Shown here: piece after piece, positions 11,386 to 19,908 of the stretch
How positions within the stretch are numbered: the stretch's first letter is position 1
Layout of the letters: every line of letters starts with the position of its first letter
Virus record (IMG/VR): IMGVR_UViG_3300031951_001341
Span: 1-21,978 of that record
Length of the DNA stretch: 21,978 nucleotides
Source: a virus
Direction: 5' to 3' (one strand)
The notes under the pieces: generated by a model
Seen by the model: the letters and a program-made list of their open reading frames with translations, nothing else
What the model was told of the DNA's origin: nothing
The model's database searches: none
Position numbers and translations under genes: made by a program

Positions 11386-13356
11386 ATGGCCGAGCCATCT
11401 CACATCATCACCGAGAAGGGGACTGGGCGACGCTTGCGGGTCCAATCCCGGGTTAAACCTGACGACCGGGTTGCCGCGGAGTTGTTCGCGGAGCACGACC
11501 GTCGCGCCGCGGAGGCTCAACGCACCGACCGCGAACGACTTCCGAGTGAGCCCCCGGCTGAGTTGGCTTTTCCAAATTTTACGGTAAAACCTGAGAGTGT
11601 GTCGGAATCCCGCCCGGGGGTAGGCACGATGGCCGCGGAGATGGGGATGAGCGTCGCCGGCGGAGCTTTGGGCCAGACCGTTGGTGCCGCAGGTGGCCCG
11701 GTCGGTATGGCGGTTGGTGGGGCCATCGGGTCTGGTTTGGCCAACGTCGCCAATCAGCTCATCCGGATGCGTTCCGATCCCAACTATCGGTTCAAGTACG
11801 GGGAGTTGGCTGCGGACATCGGCACCGGGGCAATCCCGGGCGGCCCGCTGATGAAGACGGGCGTCAAGGCGGCGGCAAAAGAGGGCCTGAAACAAGGCGC
11901 CGGCGGTCTTGTTGGCGGTAACGTCCAGTCGGTTATCGACGAGCAGCGCCTACAAACGGGCAAAGAAAACCTTCTCTCTGGAGTCTTGCCGGCGGTGGCA
12001 GGGGCGGGCGCGCAAAGGCTTTTGTCCGGCGCTCCCGAAATAGCCCAAGCCGCACAAGCGCAACGGATGTCTCCCCCGAAGGAAGTGGCGGCGCTTGAGG
12101 CGGCCCAAAAACTCGGCCTCAAGGCGTTGCCGTCAGACATCAAGAAAGCGGGAACCGGCGCCGTTGGGGTAACCGAGGAAATTCCCGAAGGTTTTTTCCG
12201 CACTCAATTGGAGAGTTTGAGCGGCGCGACCGCGTCTAAGCGTCAAATCCAGTTGGAGAATCAGAAACCCATCAACGACGCGGTCCGGCGCCAACTGGGA
12301 ATTGAGGGCGATGAGATTAGTCCGGCGGCGCTCAAGGAGGTCCGCAAAAAAGCGGGCGAGGTCTATGAGCGGTTTGCCGCCATTGCCGAAGACGCCAAAC
12401 CGCAATTGGAACAATTCAACCGGTGGCGAGATGAGATTCCATATTTCTCTAACGATCCCGGTAACGCCCAACGTCAGGCCCTACTTGACGAATTCGATGC
12501 GAGAACCGCGACGCGGCGCGCAGAACTGGAAGCAGCGGTGAAATCCGATCCGACTGAGTTGCGGCGAGTGCGCGGGGAAGCGCAAAAGATGATGGACTCG
12601 TACTACTCGTCCGGAGGAAAGAATGTCGACGCCCAGCTCAAGGCGTTTGAGTTGCGCGAGCAGGCCAAGCAGATTGAAGAGGCTATGGAGGTGGCGGCGC
12701 GGAACAGCGGGATGCCCGAGCTGGCCGACGATTTGATTGCCGCCCGACGCCAGATTGCGAGGACCTATGCGGCGGAAGACGCGCTAAACCCGGGTAACCT
12801 CAATATAGACCCGACCAAACTGGCCCAGCAGAAAGCCCGCAAGGTGCCATTGGACGGGGAAATGGCGACCATTGCGGAGTTCGCAAGTGCGTTCCCCCAA
12901 AGTGTCCGTGAAGCGTCCAAAGCGGCAGATCCGGGCGTCAGCACCGCCGCCACGATGTTGGCGGGCGGTGGAACGCTGCTGACCACTAAGGACCCCTTGT
13001 TGTCGGTTGCTGCGGCGGCGGCGTTACCTCTGGCTCGCGAGGCTGCCCGGGGCCTACTGACCTCTGAGGGTACGCAAAAACGGGCCACTGAAGCTCTAGT
13101 CGAACGGGTGGGCCGGGAAAAAATCCCGGTCCCCACCGGGCTGCGGGCGGCCGAGGCCACTACCCGGATGATTGGTCAACAAGCCGGTAAAATCCTGTCT
13201 GACGAAACACCGGAAGTCATCCGGGAGGATGTAGAGGCTTTGCAGTCTGATCCCCAGAGAATGAAACCCATTTTTGAGGAAATGTACGGCAAGGGGTCGT
13301 CGGACAAGTACTTGATGCTGTCGGCAAAAGACGCGCAGAAAAATAAAAAGAAGTGA
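11386..13356 (+). CDS. Internal virion protein with glycine-zipper membrane segments
   Basis: 656 residues. Residues 82-125 are a Gly/Ala-rich hydrophobic stretch (MSVAGGALGQTVGAAGGPVG, MAVGGAIGSGLANVANQ) with the G-x3-G spacing of membrane-inserting glycine zippers. Another weaker Gly/Ala stretch follows (FKYGELAADIGTGAIPGGP to LLSGVLPAVAGAGAQ). The middle, about 230-490, is charged helix (EVRKKAGEVYERFAAIAEDA). A second hydrophobic patch lies near 518-560 (STAATMLAGGGTLL, LSVAAAAALPLAREAARGLL). The C-terminus is basic (KDAQKNKKK). This alternation suggests a protein packed in the capsid and inserted in the host envelope on ejection. The stop overlaps the GTG start of the giant gene by four bases. 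I recognise the type, not a named family. Confidence 0.58.
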   Translation: MAEPSHIITEKGTGRRLRVQSRVKPDDRVAAELFAEHDRRAAEAQRTDRERLPSEPPAELAFPNFTVKPESVSESRPGVGTMAAEMGMSVAGGALGQTVGAAGGPVGMAVGGAIGSGLANVANQLIRMRSDPNYRFKYGELAADIGTGAIPGGPLMKTGVKAAAKEGLKQGAGGLVGGNVQSVIDEQRLQTGKENLLSGVLPAVAGAGAQRLLSGAPEIAQAAQAQRMSPPKEVAALEAAQKLGLKALPSDIKKAGTGAVGVTEEIPEGFFRTQLESLSGATASKRQIQLENQKPINDAVRRQLGIEGDEISPAALKEVRKKAGEVYERFAAIAEDAKPQLEQFNRWRDEIPYFSNDPGNAQRQALLDEFDARTATRRAELEAAVKSDPTELRRVRGEAQKMMDSYYSSGGKNVDAQLKAFELREQAKQIEEAMEVAARNSGMPELADDLIAARRQIARTYAAEDALNPGNLNIDPTKLAQQKARKVPLDGEMATIAEFASAFPQSVREASKAADPGVSTAATMLAGGGTLLTTKDPLLSVAAAAALPLAREAARGLLTSEGTQKRATEALVERVGREKIPVPTGLRAAEATTRMIGQQAGKILSDETPEVIREDVEALQSDPQRMKPIFEEMYGKGSSDKYLMLSAKDAQKNKKK

Positions 13357-16300
13357 ACTCTCCGAGCAGCAACTACCTGATCGAGTCAGAAGCTTCAGAC
13401 CGGCCGCAGGAGAGTAACTACCTGATCGAGCCCGAAACTTCGGCCGAACCGCAGGGAGATTATTTGATCGAGCCCGAGCCGCAGGGGCTGGTGTCCAAAG
13501 CCAAGGACACCGCGATCTCTTTTAGCTCTGGCGCCAACAGCCTGCTTCAGATGGCGGGCGACTTCTACGGTCTGGTGACGGGGGATATGGGCAACGTGGT
13601 CTCTCAGCAGGCGCGGGAGAACATCAAGTACCTCCAGCAGCGGAAGAGCCCGCAACTGCGGCAGGCCGAGGAAGCGCGGCGCAAGGCGATCGACGCGGAA
13701 GGGGACGAGCTGGACAAGGCCCTGACCTACGCCCGTGAGACTTTCACCAACCCATCCCTGTTGAGCGGGGCCTTGGCCGAGCAGCTCCCCAACTTGGTGG
13801 GGATCGGTGGTGCCGGTGCCCTTGCCAAAGCGGGCGCCGAAAAGGTGCTGCTGAAGGCTGCCGCGGATCAGGCGGCCAAGCGCCTTGCCGCCAAGCGGGC
13901 CGGTCAGATTGGCGTTGGTACGGCGGTGGCCACCGGCGCCGGGATGCAGGGCACCGATGTCGGCGCGGACCTGTACGACGAAGCCGTCTCATCGCTCGAC
14001 AAGATCACCGACGAGCAGGCTCGCTCGATCCCCGAGATCGCCCGCCTGATGGACGAGAAGGGGGCCAGTCTGGACGAGGCCAAAACAGCTTTTGCCTTGG
14101 CCCTTGGCCGCGAGGCGTTCGCGCTGGGCGCGACGATCTCGGCGGGGGCGCAGATGCTGCCCGGCGGCCGCACGGTCGAACGGGCTTTCGTCGGCAGGGG
14201 CGTCGGCCGCCCTTTGGCTGGCGCCATCAGGGGCGGACTGGGCGAGGCTGCCAGCGAGGCGGTGGAGGAAGGCGGCAGCCGGGTGGCGGCAAATCTTCTG
14301 GCGCGGCAATTCGAGCCCGATCGTCCCTTGGCCAAGGGCGTCGGTGAAGCCGTGGGTCAGGCGGCGGTCGTCGGGGGTATCCCCGGCGCCGCGTTTGGGG
14401 CCGCATCTTCCCGCCCCACAACGCAGCCGGCGCCGGAGTCAGATACTACGGCGGGCAAAACCGGAGAAGCTCCGGCGTCGGCTGCGACCAAGAGTGCCCT
14501 TGCCGGCGCTCCCGAGGTGGCGCTGGAGAGTTCCGAAGGCTTGACGCCCGAGCAGTTCTACGCGGCCGTCAACATCCGCCAAGCCCGGCTGATGGGCGGG
14601 GAGCCCAATCCTGAGGACATCCGGATCGCCGGCGAAGTGCCGCTGCCTAAGGTGCAGATCGACCCGGAGAAGGCCAACCGGGCGATTGAGGAAGCCCAAA
14701 GCGCGTTGCAGGAATGGGTGAGTTCTACGCCCAACGCGCCGCAAACCGTTGAGGTCATCTTCGACCCTGAACTACTGCACAACGGGTATGGCGTGCAGGG
14801 GTACTACAAGGACGACGGCACCATCGCCATTAACGCCGCGTTCGTTTCTCCGGATCGTGTTGCCAGCATCGCGAGTCACGAGTGGGCCCACCAAACTCTG
14901 GCGACGCCAGAGGGTCAGCAGGCGTTCGCCGATTTTGTGCAGCGCGAAATTCCGCAGGCCGAGCTGGACGCGCTGGCCGCCCGGTACAAAACGCAGGACC
15001 GCCGGGTGCTGCTGGAGGAATGGATCGCGCAGAATCAGGAGAAGGCTCCGGGCGTGATCGAGCGGATCGTTGCCCGCATCCGCGAGTGGCTCGCTGGCGT
15101 GGGCATCGTCGACCTGAGCGACGCGGAGGTTGCGGACATTATGCTCCGCACCCTGCGCCAGCGGGGCGAGAATCGGGTGCAACCGGACACGTCGATGGGC
15201 GACGGTGGCGTTGTGCCGGTCGACCCCAACGCTGAAGCCTACAACTCGTTTATCGGGCAGCGCACGAAACCTAAGATGTCGCTTCAGAAGTTGCCCACGA
15301 CGGGCGACGTGGTGGACGCCAATGGGAACCTTAAATACACGGTTCCCCAGAAAACTCTCGATGTCAGCCATTACTCGAACCTTACGGGGTTGACCGACAT
15401 TGACCCTGCCTTCTACGGCACGGGGAGTGGGCAGCATTACCACCGGATGATGAAGGGCATCAACAAGTCCTTTTTCTTCGTCGGGAACAGCAAGCCCCGG
15501 GGCAACGAGAACGTCTCCGGCAAGGGGATGACCCGCTACCGTACCAGCATCGACTCTTCGCGCATTTACAATATGGACAAAGACCCGCTAAGTCTCTGGT
15601 TCGCCGCGAACCCGGAGAAAAGCGAGGGGATGCTGAAAGAACTGGGTTACGACGGTTTTTTGGCCCGCACCGACGACAATCGCACCTTTGTCGCGTTGTT
15701 TTATCCGACCGATTTGGAGACGGGAGAACTCAACCGCACGGTGGCGCCCGAAAAGGAGCCCGAAATTGAAATTGATGAAGCCGCGCTGGCAAAAGCGACG
15801 GCCAAGTACGAACGGGAGCAAGCGCGTCGGCTGCGTCGTGCCTTGAGCGGCAAGTTCAGCTTGACGGAAGAGGAAGCCAATCTTAACAAGATTTCACGCG
15901 ATGAAGACCAAGTCCAACCTGCTGTCGAAACAGGAGCAGCCCCCGAGGGCGGCCCCGCCCCCGTCGGAACAGAACGAGGTGGAGTTCCGACGCCCGCCGC
16001 GGGGATGGAATCTGGAGCAGGCGCGCAAGCAGCACGCCGTTTGGGCGCGCAGCCAAACGAAGAAGTAAGACGGGCTGCCGACGGATACAACGAGGAGGCC
16101 GGGATGGGGCCGATCACCCACGGGCACTACGTGCCGGTGGACGAGCCCTTGGCGCGGCAAGTGGCTGCCGCGTTCGACGCGTTGCCGGAACTCGACGATT
16201 CCGCTGAGACCGTTAATTCCTACGCTGCCTTGGCTCGGGAAGTAGACAAGCAGTGGGATTACGCCACCAAGACGCTTGGGATCACCTTTGAACCGTGGGC

Positions 16301-19300
16301 CAAGGAGGGCCAGCCCTACGCCAACTCCCGCGAGATGGTGAAGGACGTGAAGGAAAACAAGCACCTGTACTTCTTCCAAGGCGGCGAGCCTCACCCCTAT
16401 ATGAGCCGGATCGACCCGGAGACCGGGCTCACCAGCAACGACAAGTTCCGGGCCGTTCACGACTTGTTTGGCCACGCGGCCGAGGACTACCAATTCGGGC
16501 CACGGGGGGAGGAGAATGCTTGGATCAAGCACAGCCAAATGTTCAGCCCCGAGGCGCAACGGGCGCTGTCGACCGAGACCCGCGGTCAAAATTCGTGGGT
16601 TAATTACGGCACTCAGAATTACGATGGCGACCAATACCTAAACATCCCCGTCGCGGAGCGTCCTTACGCCAAACAGAAGGTGGCGTTGCTGCCGGTGGAG
16701 CTGACGGATTGGCGGGCGGCTTTGGCGCGGGGTGGAACTCGTTTCAGCCTTACCGAAAGCCGGCCTGACGAGATGGGTTTCTTCTCGCCGCTCCAGCGGG
16801 CCATCGACACGATGCCCCCGGGCGGGTTCTCCGACTACGTCGCGACGCCGGCGGTGGCGGGGCGCAGCTTCCCGGCCCGCACGATCCGCGACAAGGAGGG
16901 CAACGTGATCAAGGAAATCCCGGCGCGGACCGAACCGGACAAGCCGGCGCGGATCGTGACCGCCGAGGAGCAGCTCCGCAGCCACCTTGAGAAGTACAAC
17001 GTCAAGAAGGAGGAGATGGACGACATCCGCGACTTGAGCGGCCAGTCGTTCTCCGACTGGATCAAGGACAACTCCAAGGCGACCAAGGACCAGATCGCCC
17101 AGTTTGTGGCTGAGAATCAGGTCTCAGTCACCCCGGTGCTGCTTGAGGGTGAAAAGCAATATGAGATCACTCAGGACGGAGAGCGCACCGAGTTGATTTT
17201 TGACAGCCCGGAAGCGGCCAGAGAGTACATCGAATCCCAAATTCAATATTACCAGTCCGAATTCAGAATTCGCAACAATTCGCTGTACGATCCGTCGGGA
17301 GAGGAAATTCTGAAGATTGAACCAAGCTCGCAACAAGGGGCACGTACTTACAAAATAATTAACCCCAACAATCCCGACTCCGTCATTTCCACTTCACAAT
17401 TCACGTTAGGCGAGGCTAGGGATTTCCTGAAGTATCAAATCTCCCTTTTGGGGGACCGAGAGTACGAGCGGTATAATGTAGTAGGGAAGCCGTCAGCTAC
17501 CTTTGAACAGTACACGCTGCCCGGGGGAGAGAACTATCAGGAGGACGTGCTCACGTTGCCCAAAGGCGCTCGTGGAGCGGGTTATCGCTCCAATCATTAC
17601 CCTGACATCCCTAATTACCTCGCGCACGTCCGGACCAAGGACCGCGTGACCCCGGACGGGCAGCCCGTGCTGTTCGTGGAGGAAATTCAAAGCGACCTGC
17701 ATCAGCAGGCCCGAGAGAAAAAGTACAGGGGCGCCGAATCGCCGGAGGCAAAAGCGGAGCGACTTCGTCAAATAGCGGAAATCCGCGCCCAAATGGAAGA
17801 GAACGCGGCCGAGCAGGACCGAATTTACGCCAAGCGTCGGAAACTTGAGGATGATTCTCTGGCTCAGGCGTTCAAAAACCGGGACGTTGTGGAACAGGAC
17901 CGTTTAATGGCAGAAATTAAGGTGCTGCTTCAAACCGCGATTAATCTGGAACGGATTTATGCAAACTTGCAGGGGCAAGCGGAAGCGTTGTCTCAGGTTC
18001 CCAATGAGCGGGGTCTGCCCAGCGCGCCGTTCAAAAAGACTTGGCACGAGATGGCCTTCAAGTACCTCCTCCACGAGGCGGTCCGGAACGGCGTCGACTA
18101 TCTGGCTTGGACCACCGGCGAACAACAAAACAACCGATACCCCGGATTGGAGACGCAAGTGCAGGCCGTCGAGTGGAACACACCGGCGACATACGAGCTG
18201 CCCATCGCGCTCAGGGACAGGAGGGTTAAGGAAACCGATAAACTGGTGAGCCTCATTACCGTCCGCTCGGAATACCCGATCGATCTGAAAGTCGAAGCCG
18301 ATGGGACCGTTCATCCGCTTGGGAGCAGCAATCCGGCGACGGCGAGGATGGAGGGCGCCAGCCTGAGCGAGTTGATCGGGGCCGACCTTGCCAGCCGCAT
18401 CCTGAACGAGCCGTCTGGCCGCACCGAGACGCGAGACTTGGTCATCAACTCGGAGGGAATGACTGGTTTCTACGACCAGATTCTGCCGCAATTCGCGGCC
18501 AAGTACCTGAAGAAATTCGGCATCAAGCCCCAGAATATCAATGTCGTGCTCAAAAAGCAGGCGGAGGAGCCGAGTCCGCTCGACGTTCCGGGTGAAGAGG
18601 GTAGTACCGTGACGATGCCGCAGACCTCCGCCGCGGTTAACGCGGTGCGGATCACGCCAGAGATGAAGCAGGAGTTTCGCACCCGGGGCCAGCCGCGCTA
18701 CAGCCTGACCTCTGCCAAGCCGCGGAGCGTGAGCACCGTGGGCGTCACCCGCGAGACGCTGAACTTGCCGTTGGAGGGCGCGGTGCCCAAGAGCGCGGTC
18801 GCCAAGGCGCTGAACGATATGAGCCGCGGTCTTCTGGGCGGCGAGGAGTTCGACGACGACCAGCTCGCGATCGCGCACGGCGTGATGAACGCGGTGGCCG
18901 AAGGACGGCATCAATTGCTGCTGGGCGACAAGTCCGGCGCGGACTGGTACGACACCGACATCGACACGGCCAAGAAATACCTGCGGCGGGCGTTGCCGGG
19001 CCTGAAGACCGACACCGATATGGTGCTTTTCACCGCGGTGATGGCGCCGACCTCCTTCGGCCAAAACCCGCTGACCAACGTCGCCACCGCCGTCCGCATC
19101 TACGAGGCCGCCGGCGAAAAGCCGTGGGGCAATCTGCCTCCGCGGCAGGAGAGCGGCAAAGGCTGGACCACGCGCGGCAAGGCCGTCGAGCTGGGCCTCA
19201 GCCGCCTGAACCAACTGGTGGAGGAACGCGGGGAACGCGGCACGGTCAATTGGCTTCTCAAAAAGCACCCGATCTCAGAACTGCGGCAGTACAACGAGAA

Positions 19301-19868
19301 CGTGTCTGGCAGGGCCGGCGACCTGAAGTACGGCGCGTACATCTTCGGCCCCAAGGGCGGCCCGTTCTTCCTCAATATGAACGGCATCCGGGAGGAGATG
19401 ACCAAGGACCTCTGGTGGAGCCGCACCTTCAACCGCTGGTTTGGCACGATGGAGGAGACCGTGCGTGCCGCTCCCGACGAGGAGGGGGAGGGTCAAACCG
19501 AGCAGCAGGAGGAGGCGCAAGAATTCCGCATTCAGGAGACGCCCCGCAACGACGCGGACCGCCGCCGGATGGACGCGATCGCCAATCAGGCCGCCCAGCG
19601 GCTGGGATTGACCATCGAGGAGCTGCAAGCCACTCTCTGGTACTATGAACAACAGCTTTGGAAGCGGCTCGGAGCCAAAGTCGAATCGTACTCTTTCAAA
19701 GACGGAGCCCTCCGGATTCTCGAAAAACGGGGCATCGAGCGTCCGCGAGTTCGACGCAGCGATTCGCCGAATGAACAAAGAAGGAAGGCTGCCTACCTTC
19801 TCGCAGCTAGTGAAAGCCGTCCGCAGCCGGTCGAAACTCAACCAGTCGAAACCCGGGAAACCCGGTAA
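13353..19868 (+). CDS. Giant polyvalent virion protein (protease-, ART- and DUF7178-like domains)
   Basis: 2171 residues from a GTG inside a GTGA overlap. Order: three YLIE repeats (7-42); hydrophobic Gly/Ala segments (about 140-350); a metallopeptidase-like region with HEWAH at 509-513; an ADP-ribosyltransferase-like region (660-795, SHYSNL from His673, GYDGFLARTDDNRTFVALF); a conserved domain (918-1120) with RAVHDLFGHA (His1036, His1041) and ETRGQNSWVNYG; a helical module (1203-1261); a divergent repeat pair (1269-1367); a second conserved domain (1387-1735) with LPGGENYQE, FVEEIQSDLHQ and LAWTTGEQQ; and a DUF7178-like domain (1790-2105) with KGGPFFLNMNG and ELQATLWYYEQQLW. This is the build of phage polyvalent proteins carried in the virion and ejected with DNA. 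The frame looks doubtful after about residue 2130. It overlaps the minus-strand glycosyltransferase by 31 bases. Confidence 0.8.
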   Translation: MNSPSSNYLIESEASDRPQESNYLIEPETSAEPQGDYLIEPEPQGLVSKAKDTAISFSSGANSLLQMAGDFYGLVTGDMGNVVSQQARENIKYLQQRKSPQLRQAEEARRKAIDAEGDELDKALTYARETFTNPSLLSGALAEQLPNLVGIGGAGALAKAGAEKVLLKAAADQAAKRLAAKRAGQIGVGTAVATGAGMQGTDVGADLYDEAVSSLDKITDEQARSIPEIARLMDEKGASLDEAKTAFALALGREAFALGATISAGAQMLPGGRTVERAFVGRGVGRPLAGAIRGGLGEAASEAVEEGGSRVAANLLARQFEPDRPLAKGVGEAVGQAAVVGGIPGAAFGAASSRPTTQPAPESDTTAGKTGEAPASAATKSALAGAPEVALESSEGLTPEQFYAAVNIRQARLMGGEPNPEDIRIAGEVPLPKVQIDPEKANRAIEEAQSALQEWVSSTPNAPQTVEVIFDPELLHNGYGVQGYYKDDGTIAINAAFVSPDRVASIASHEWAHQTLATPEGQQAFADFVQREIPQAELDALAARYKTQDRRVLLEEWIAQNQEKAPGVIERIVARIREWLAGVGIVDLSDAEVADIMLRTLRQRGENRVQPDTSMGDGGVVPVDPNAEAYNSFIGQRTKPKMSLQKLPTTGDVVDANGNLKYTVPQKTLDVSHYSNLTGLTDIDPAFYGTGSGQHYHRMMKGINKSFFFVGNSKPRGNENVSGKGMTRYRTSIDSSRIYNMDKDPLSLWFAANPEKSEGMLKELGYDGFLARTDDNRTFVALFYPTDLETGELNRTVAPEKEPEIEIDEAALAKATAKYEREQARRLRRALSGKFSLTEEEANLNKISRDEDQVQPAVETGAAPEGGPAPVGTERGGVPTPAAGMESGAGAQAARRLGAQPNEEVRRAADGYNEEAGMGPITHGHYVPVDEPLARQVAAAFDALPELDDSAETVNSYAALAREVDKQWDYATKTLGITFEPWAKEGQPYANSREMVKDVKENKHLYFFQGGEPHPYMSRIDPETGLTSNDKFRAVHDLFGHAAEDYQFGPRGEENAWIKHSQMFSPEAQRALSTETRGQNSWVNYGTQNYDGDQYLNIPVAERPYAKQKVALLPVELTDWRAALARGGTRFSLTESRPDEMGFFSPLQRAIDTMPPGGFSDYVATPAVAGRSFPARTIRDKEGNVIKEIPARTEPDKPARIVTAEEQLRSHLEKYNVKKEEMDDIRDLSGQSFSDWIKDNSKATKDQIAQFVAENQVSVTPVLLEGEKQYEITQDGERTELIFDSPEAAREYIESQIQYYQSEFRIRNNSLYDPSGEEILKIEPSSQQGARTYKIINPNNPDSVISTSQFTLGEARDFLKYQISLLGDREYERYNVVGKPSATFEQYTLPGGENYQEDVLTLPKGARGAGYRSNHYPDIPNYLAHVRTKDRVTPDGQPVLFVEEIQSDLHQQAREKKYRGAESPEAKAERLRQIAEIRAQMEENAAEQDRIYAKRRKLEDDSLAQAFKNRDVVEQDRLMAEIKVLLQTAINLERIYANLQGQAEALSQVPNERGLPSAPFKKTWHEMAFKYLLHEAVRNGVDYLAWTTGEQQNNRYPGLETQVQAVEWNTPATYELPIALRDRRVKETDKLVSLITVRSEYPIDLKVEADGTVHPLGSSNPATARMEGASLSELIGADLASRILNEPSGRTETRDLVINSEGMTGFYDQILPQFAAKYLKKFGIKPQNINVVLKKQAEEPSPLDVPGEEGSTVTMPQTSAAVNAVRITPEMKQEFRTRGQPRYSLTSAKPRSVSTVGVTRETLNLPLEGAVPKSAVAKALNDMSRGLLGGEEFDDDQLAIAHGVMNAVAEGRHQLLLGDKSGADWYDTDIDTAKKYLRRALPGLKTDTDMVLFTAVMAPTSFGQNPLTNVATAVRIYEAAGEKPWGNLPPRQESGKGWTTRGKAVELGLSRLNQLVEERGERGTVNWLLKKHPISELRQYNENVSGRAGDLKYGAYIFGPKGGPFFLNMNGIREEMTKDLWWSRTFNRWFGTMEETVRAAPDEEGEGQTEQQEEAQEFRIQETPRNDADRRRMDAIANQAAQRLGLTIEELQATLWYYEQQLWKRLGAKVESYSFKDGALRILEKRGIERPRVRRSDSPNEQRRKAAYLLAASESRPQPVETQPVETRETR
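13371..13478 (+). repeat. Triple YLIE peptide repeat at the giant protein's N-terminus
   Basis: Residues 7-11 NYLIE, 22-28 NYLIEPE and 36-42 DYLIEPE repeat at 15- and 14-residue spacing, separated by acidic Ser/Pro/Gln linkers. Three near-identical short motifs in a disordered leader look like docking peptides for a partner, possibly another ejection protein or the portal. The partner is unknown. Confidence 0.7.
17157..17450 (+). repeat. Divergent tandem module inside the giant gene, AT-richer
   Basis: Two similar units lie between conserved domains. The first runs from Tyr1270 (YEITQDGERTELIFDS, then EAAREYIESQI). The second runs from Tyr1333 (YKIINPNNPDSVISTS, then EARDFLKYQI). The shared pattern is Y-x-I, a polar turn, Ser, then E-A-x-R/x-D/E-Y/F-I/L...Q-I, at about 63-67 residue spacing. 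Bases 17221-17280 hold 22 G/C of 60, compared with about 33 of 60 at 16981-17040. This fits an inserted or duplicated accessory module. Confidence 0.5.
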
Positions 19869-19908
19869 TGCTGCGGAGAGTACCAACCGGCTCCCCTTAG
19901 CTCGTTAA
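19645..19908 (+). other. Alternative +1 frame at the 3' end of the giant gene, coding-like
   Basis: In the frame one base later than the giant gene, an 87-codon reading runs to TAA at 19906-19908. Its first half (before about 19735) looks like a shadow. After that it reads SVREFDAAIRRMNKEGRLPT, then FSQLVKAVRSRSKLNQ, with ordinary codons. Over the same bases the giant frame gives RVRRSDSPNEQRRKAAYLLA with adjacent AGA and AGG codons. The natural C-terminus may therefore be the giant frame to about 19734 joined to this frame, by a +1 frameshift or because of a one-base indel (the A5 and G4 runs in CTCGAAAAACGGGGC are candidate sites). A separate small gene starting at 19645 is possible but has no adjacent Shine-Dalgarno. 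Confidence 0.4.

Noticed and set aside
17904-19268. A 454-codon minus-strand frame opposite the giant gene
   Set aside because: It is antisense to the conserved VEEIQSD and DUF7178-like domains, is Arg/His/Gln-rich and lacks recognisable motifs.
19853-19865. CCGGG-AAA-CCCGG hairpin as a terminator between convergent genes
   Set aside because: The stem is five base pairs with a three-base loop and no T-run on either strand. It lies in a repeated PVET-coding tail, so it is weak evidence for termination.
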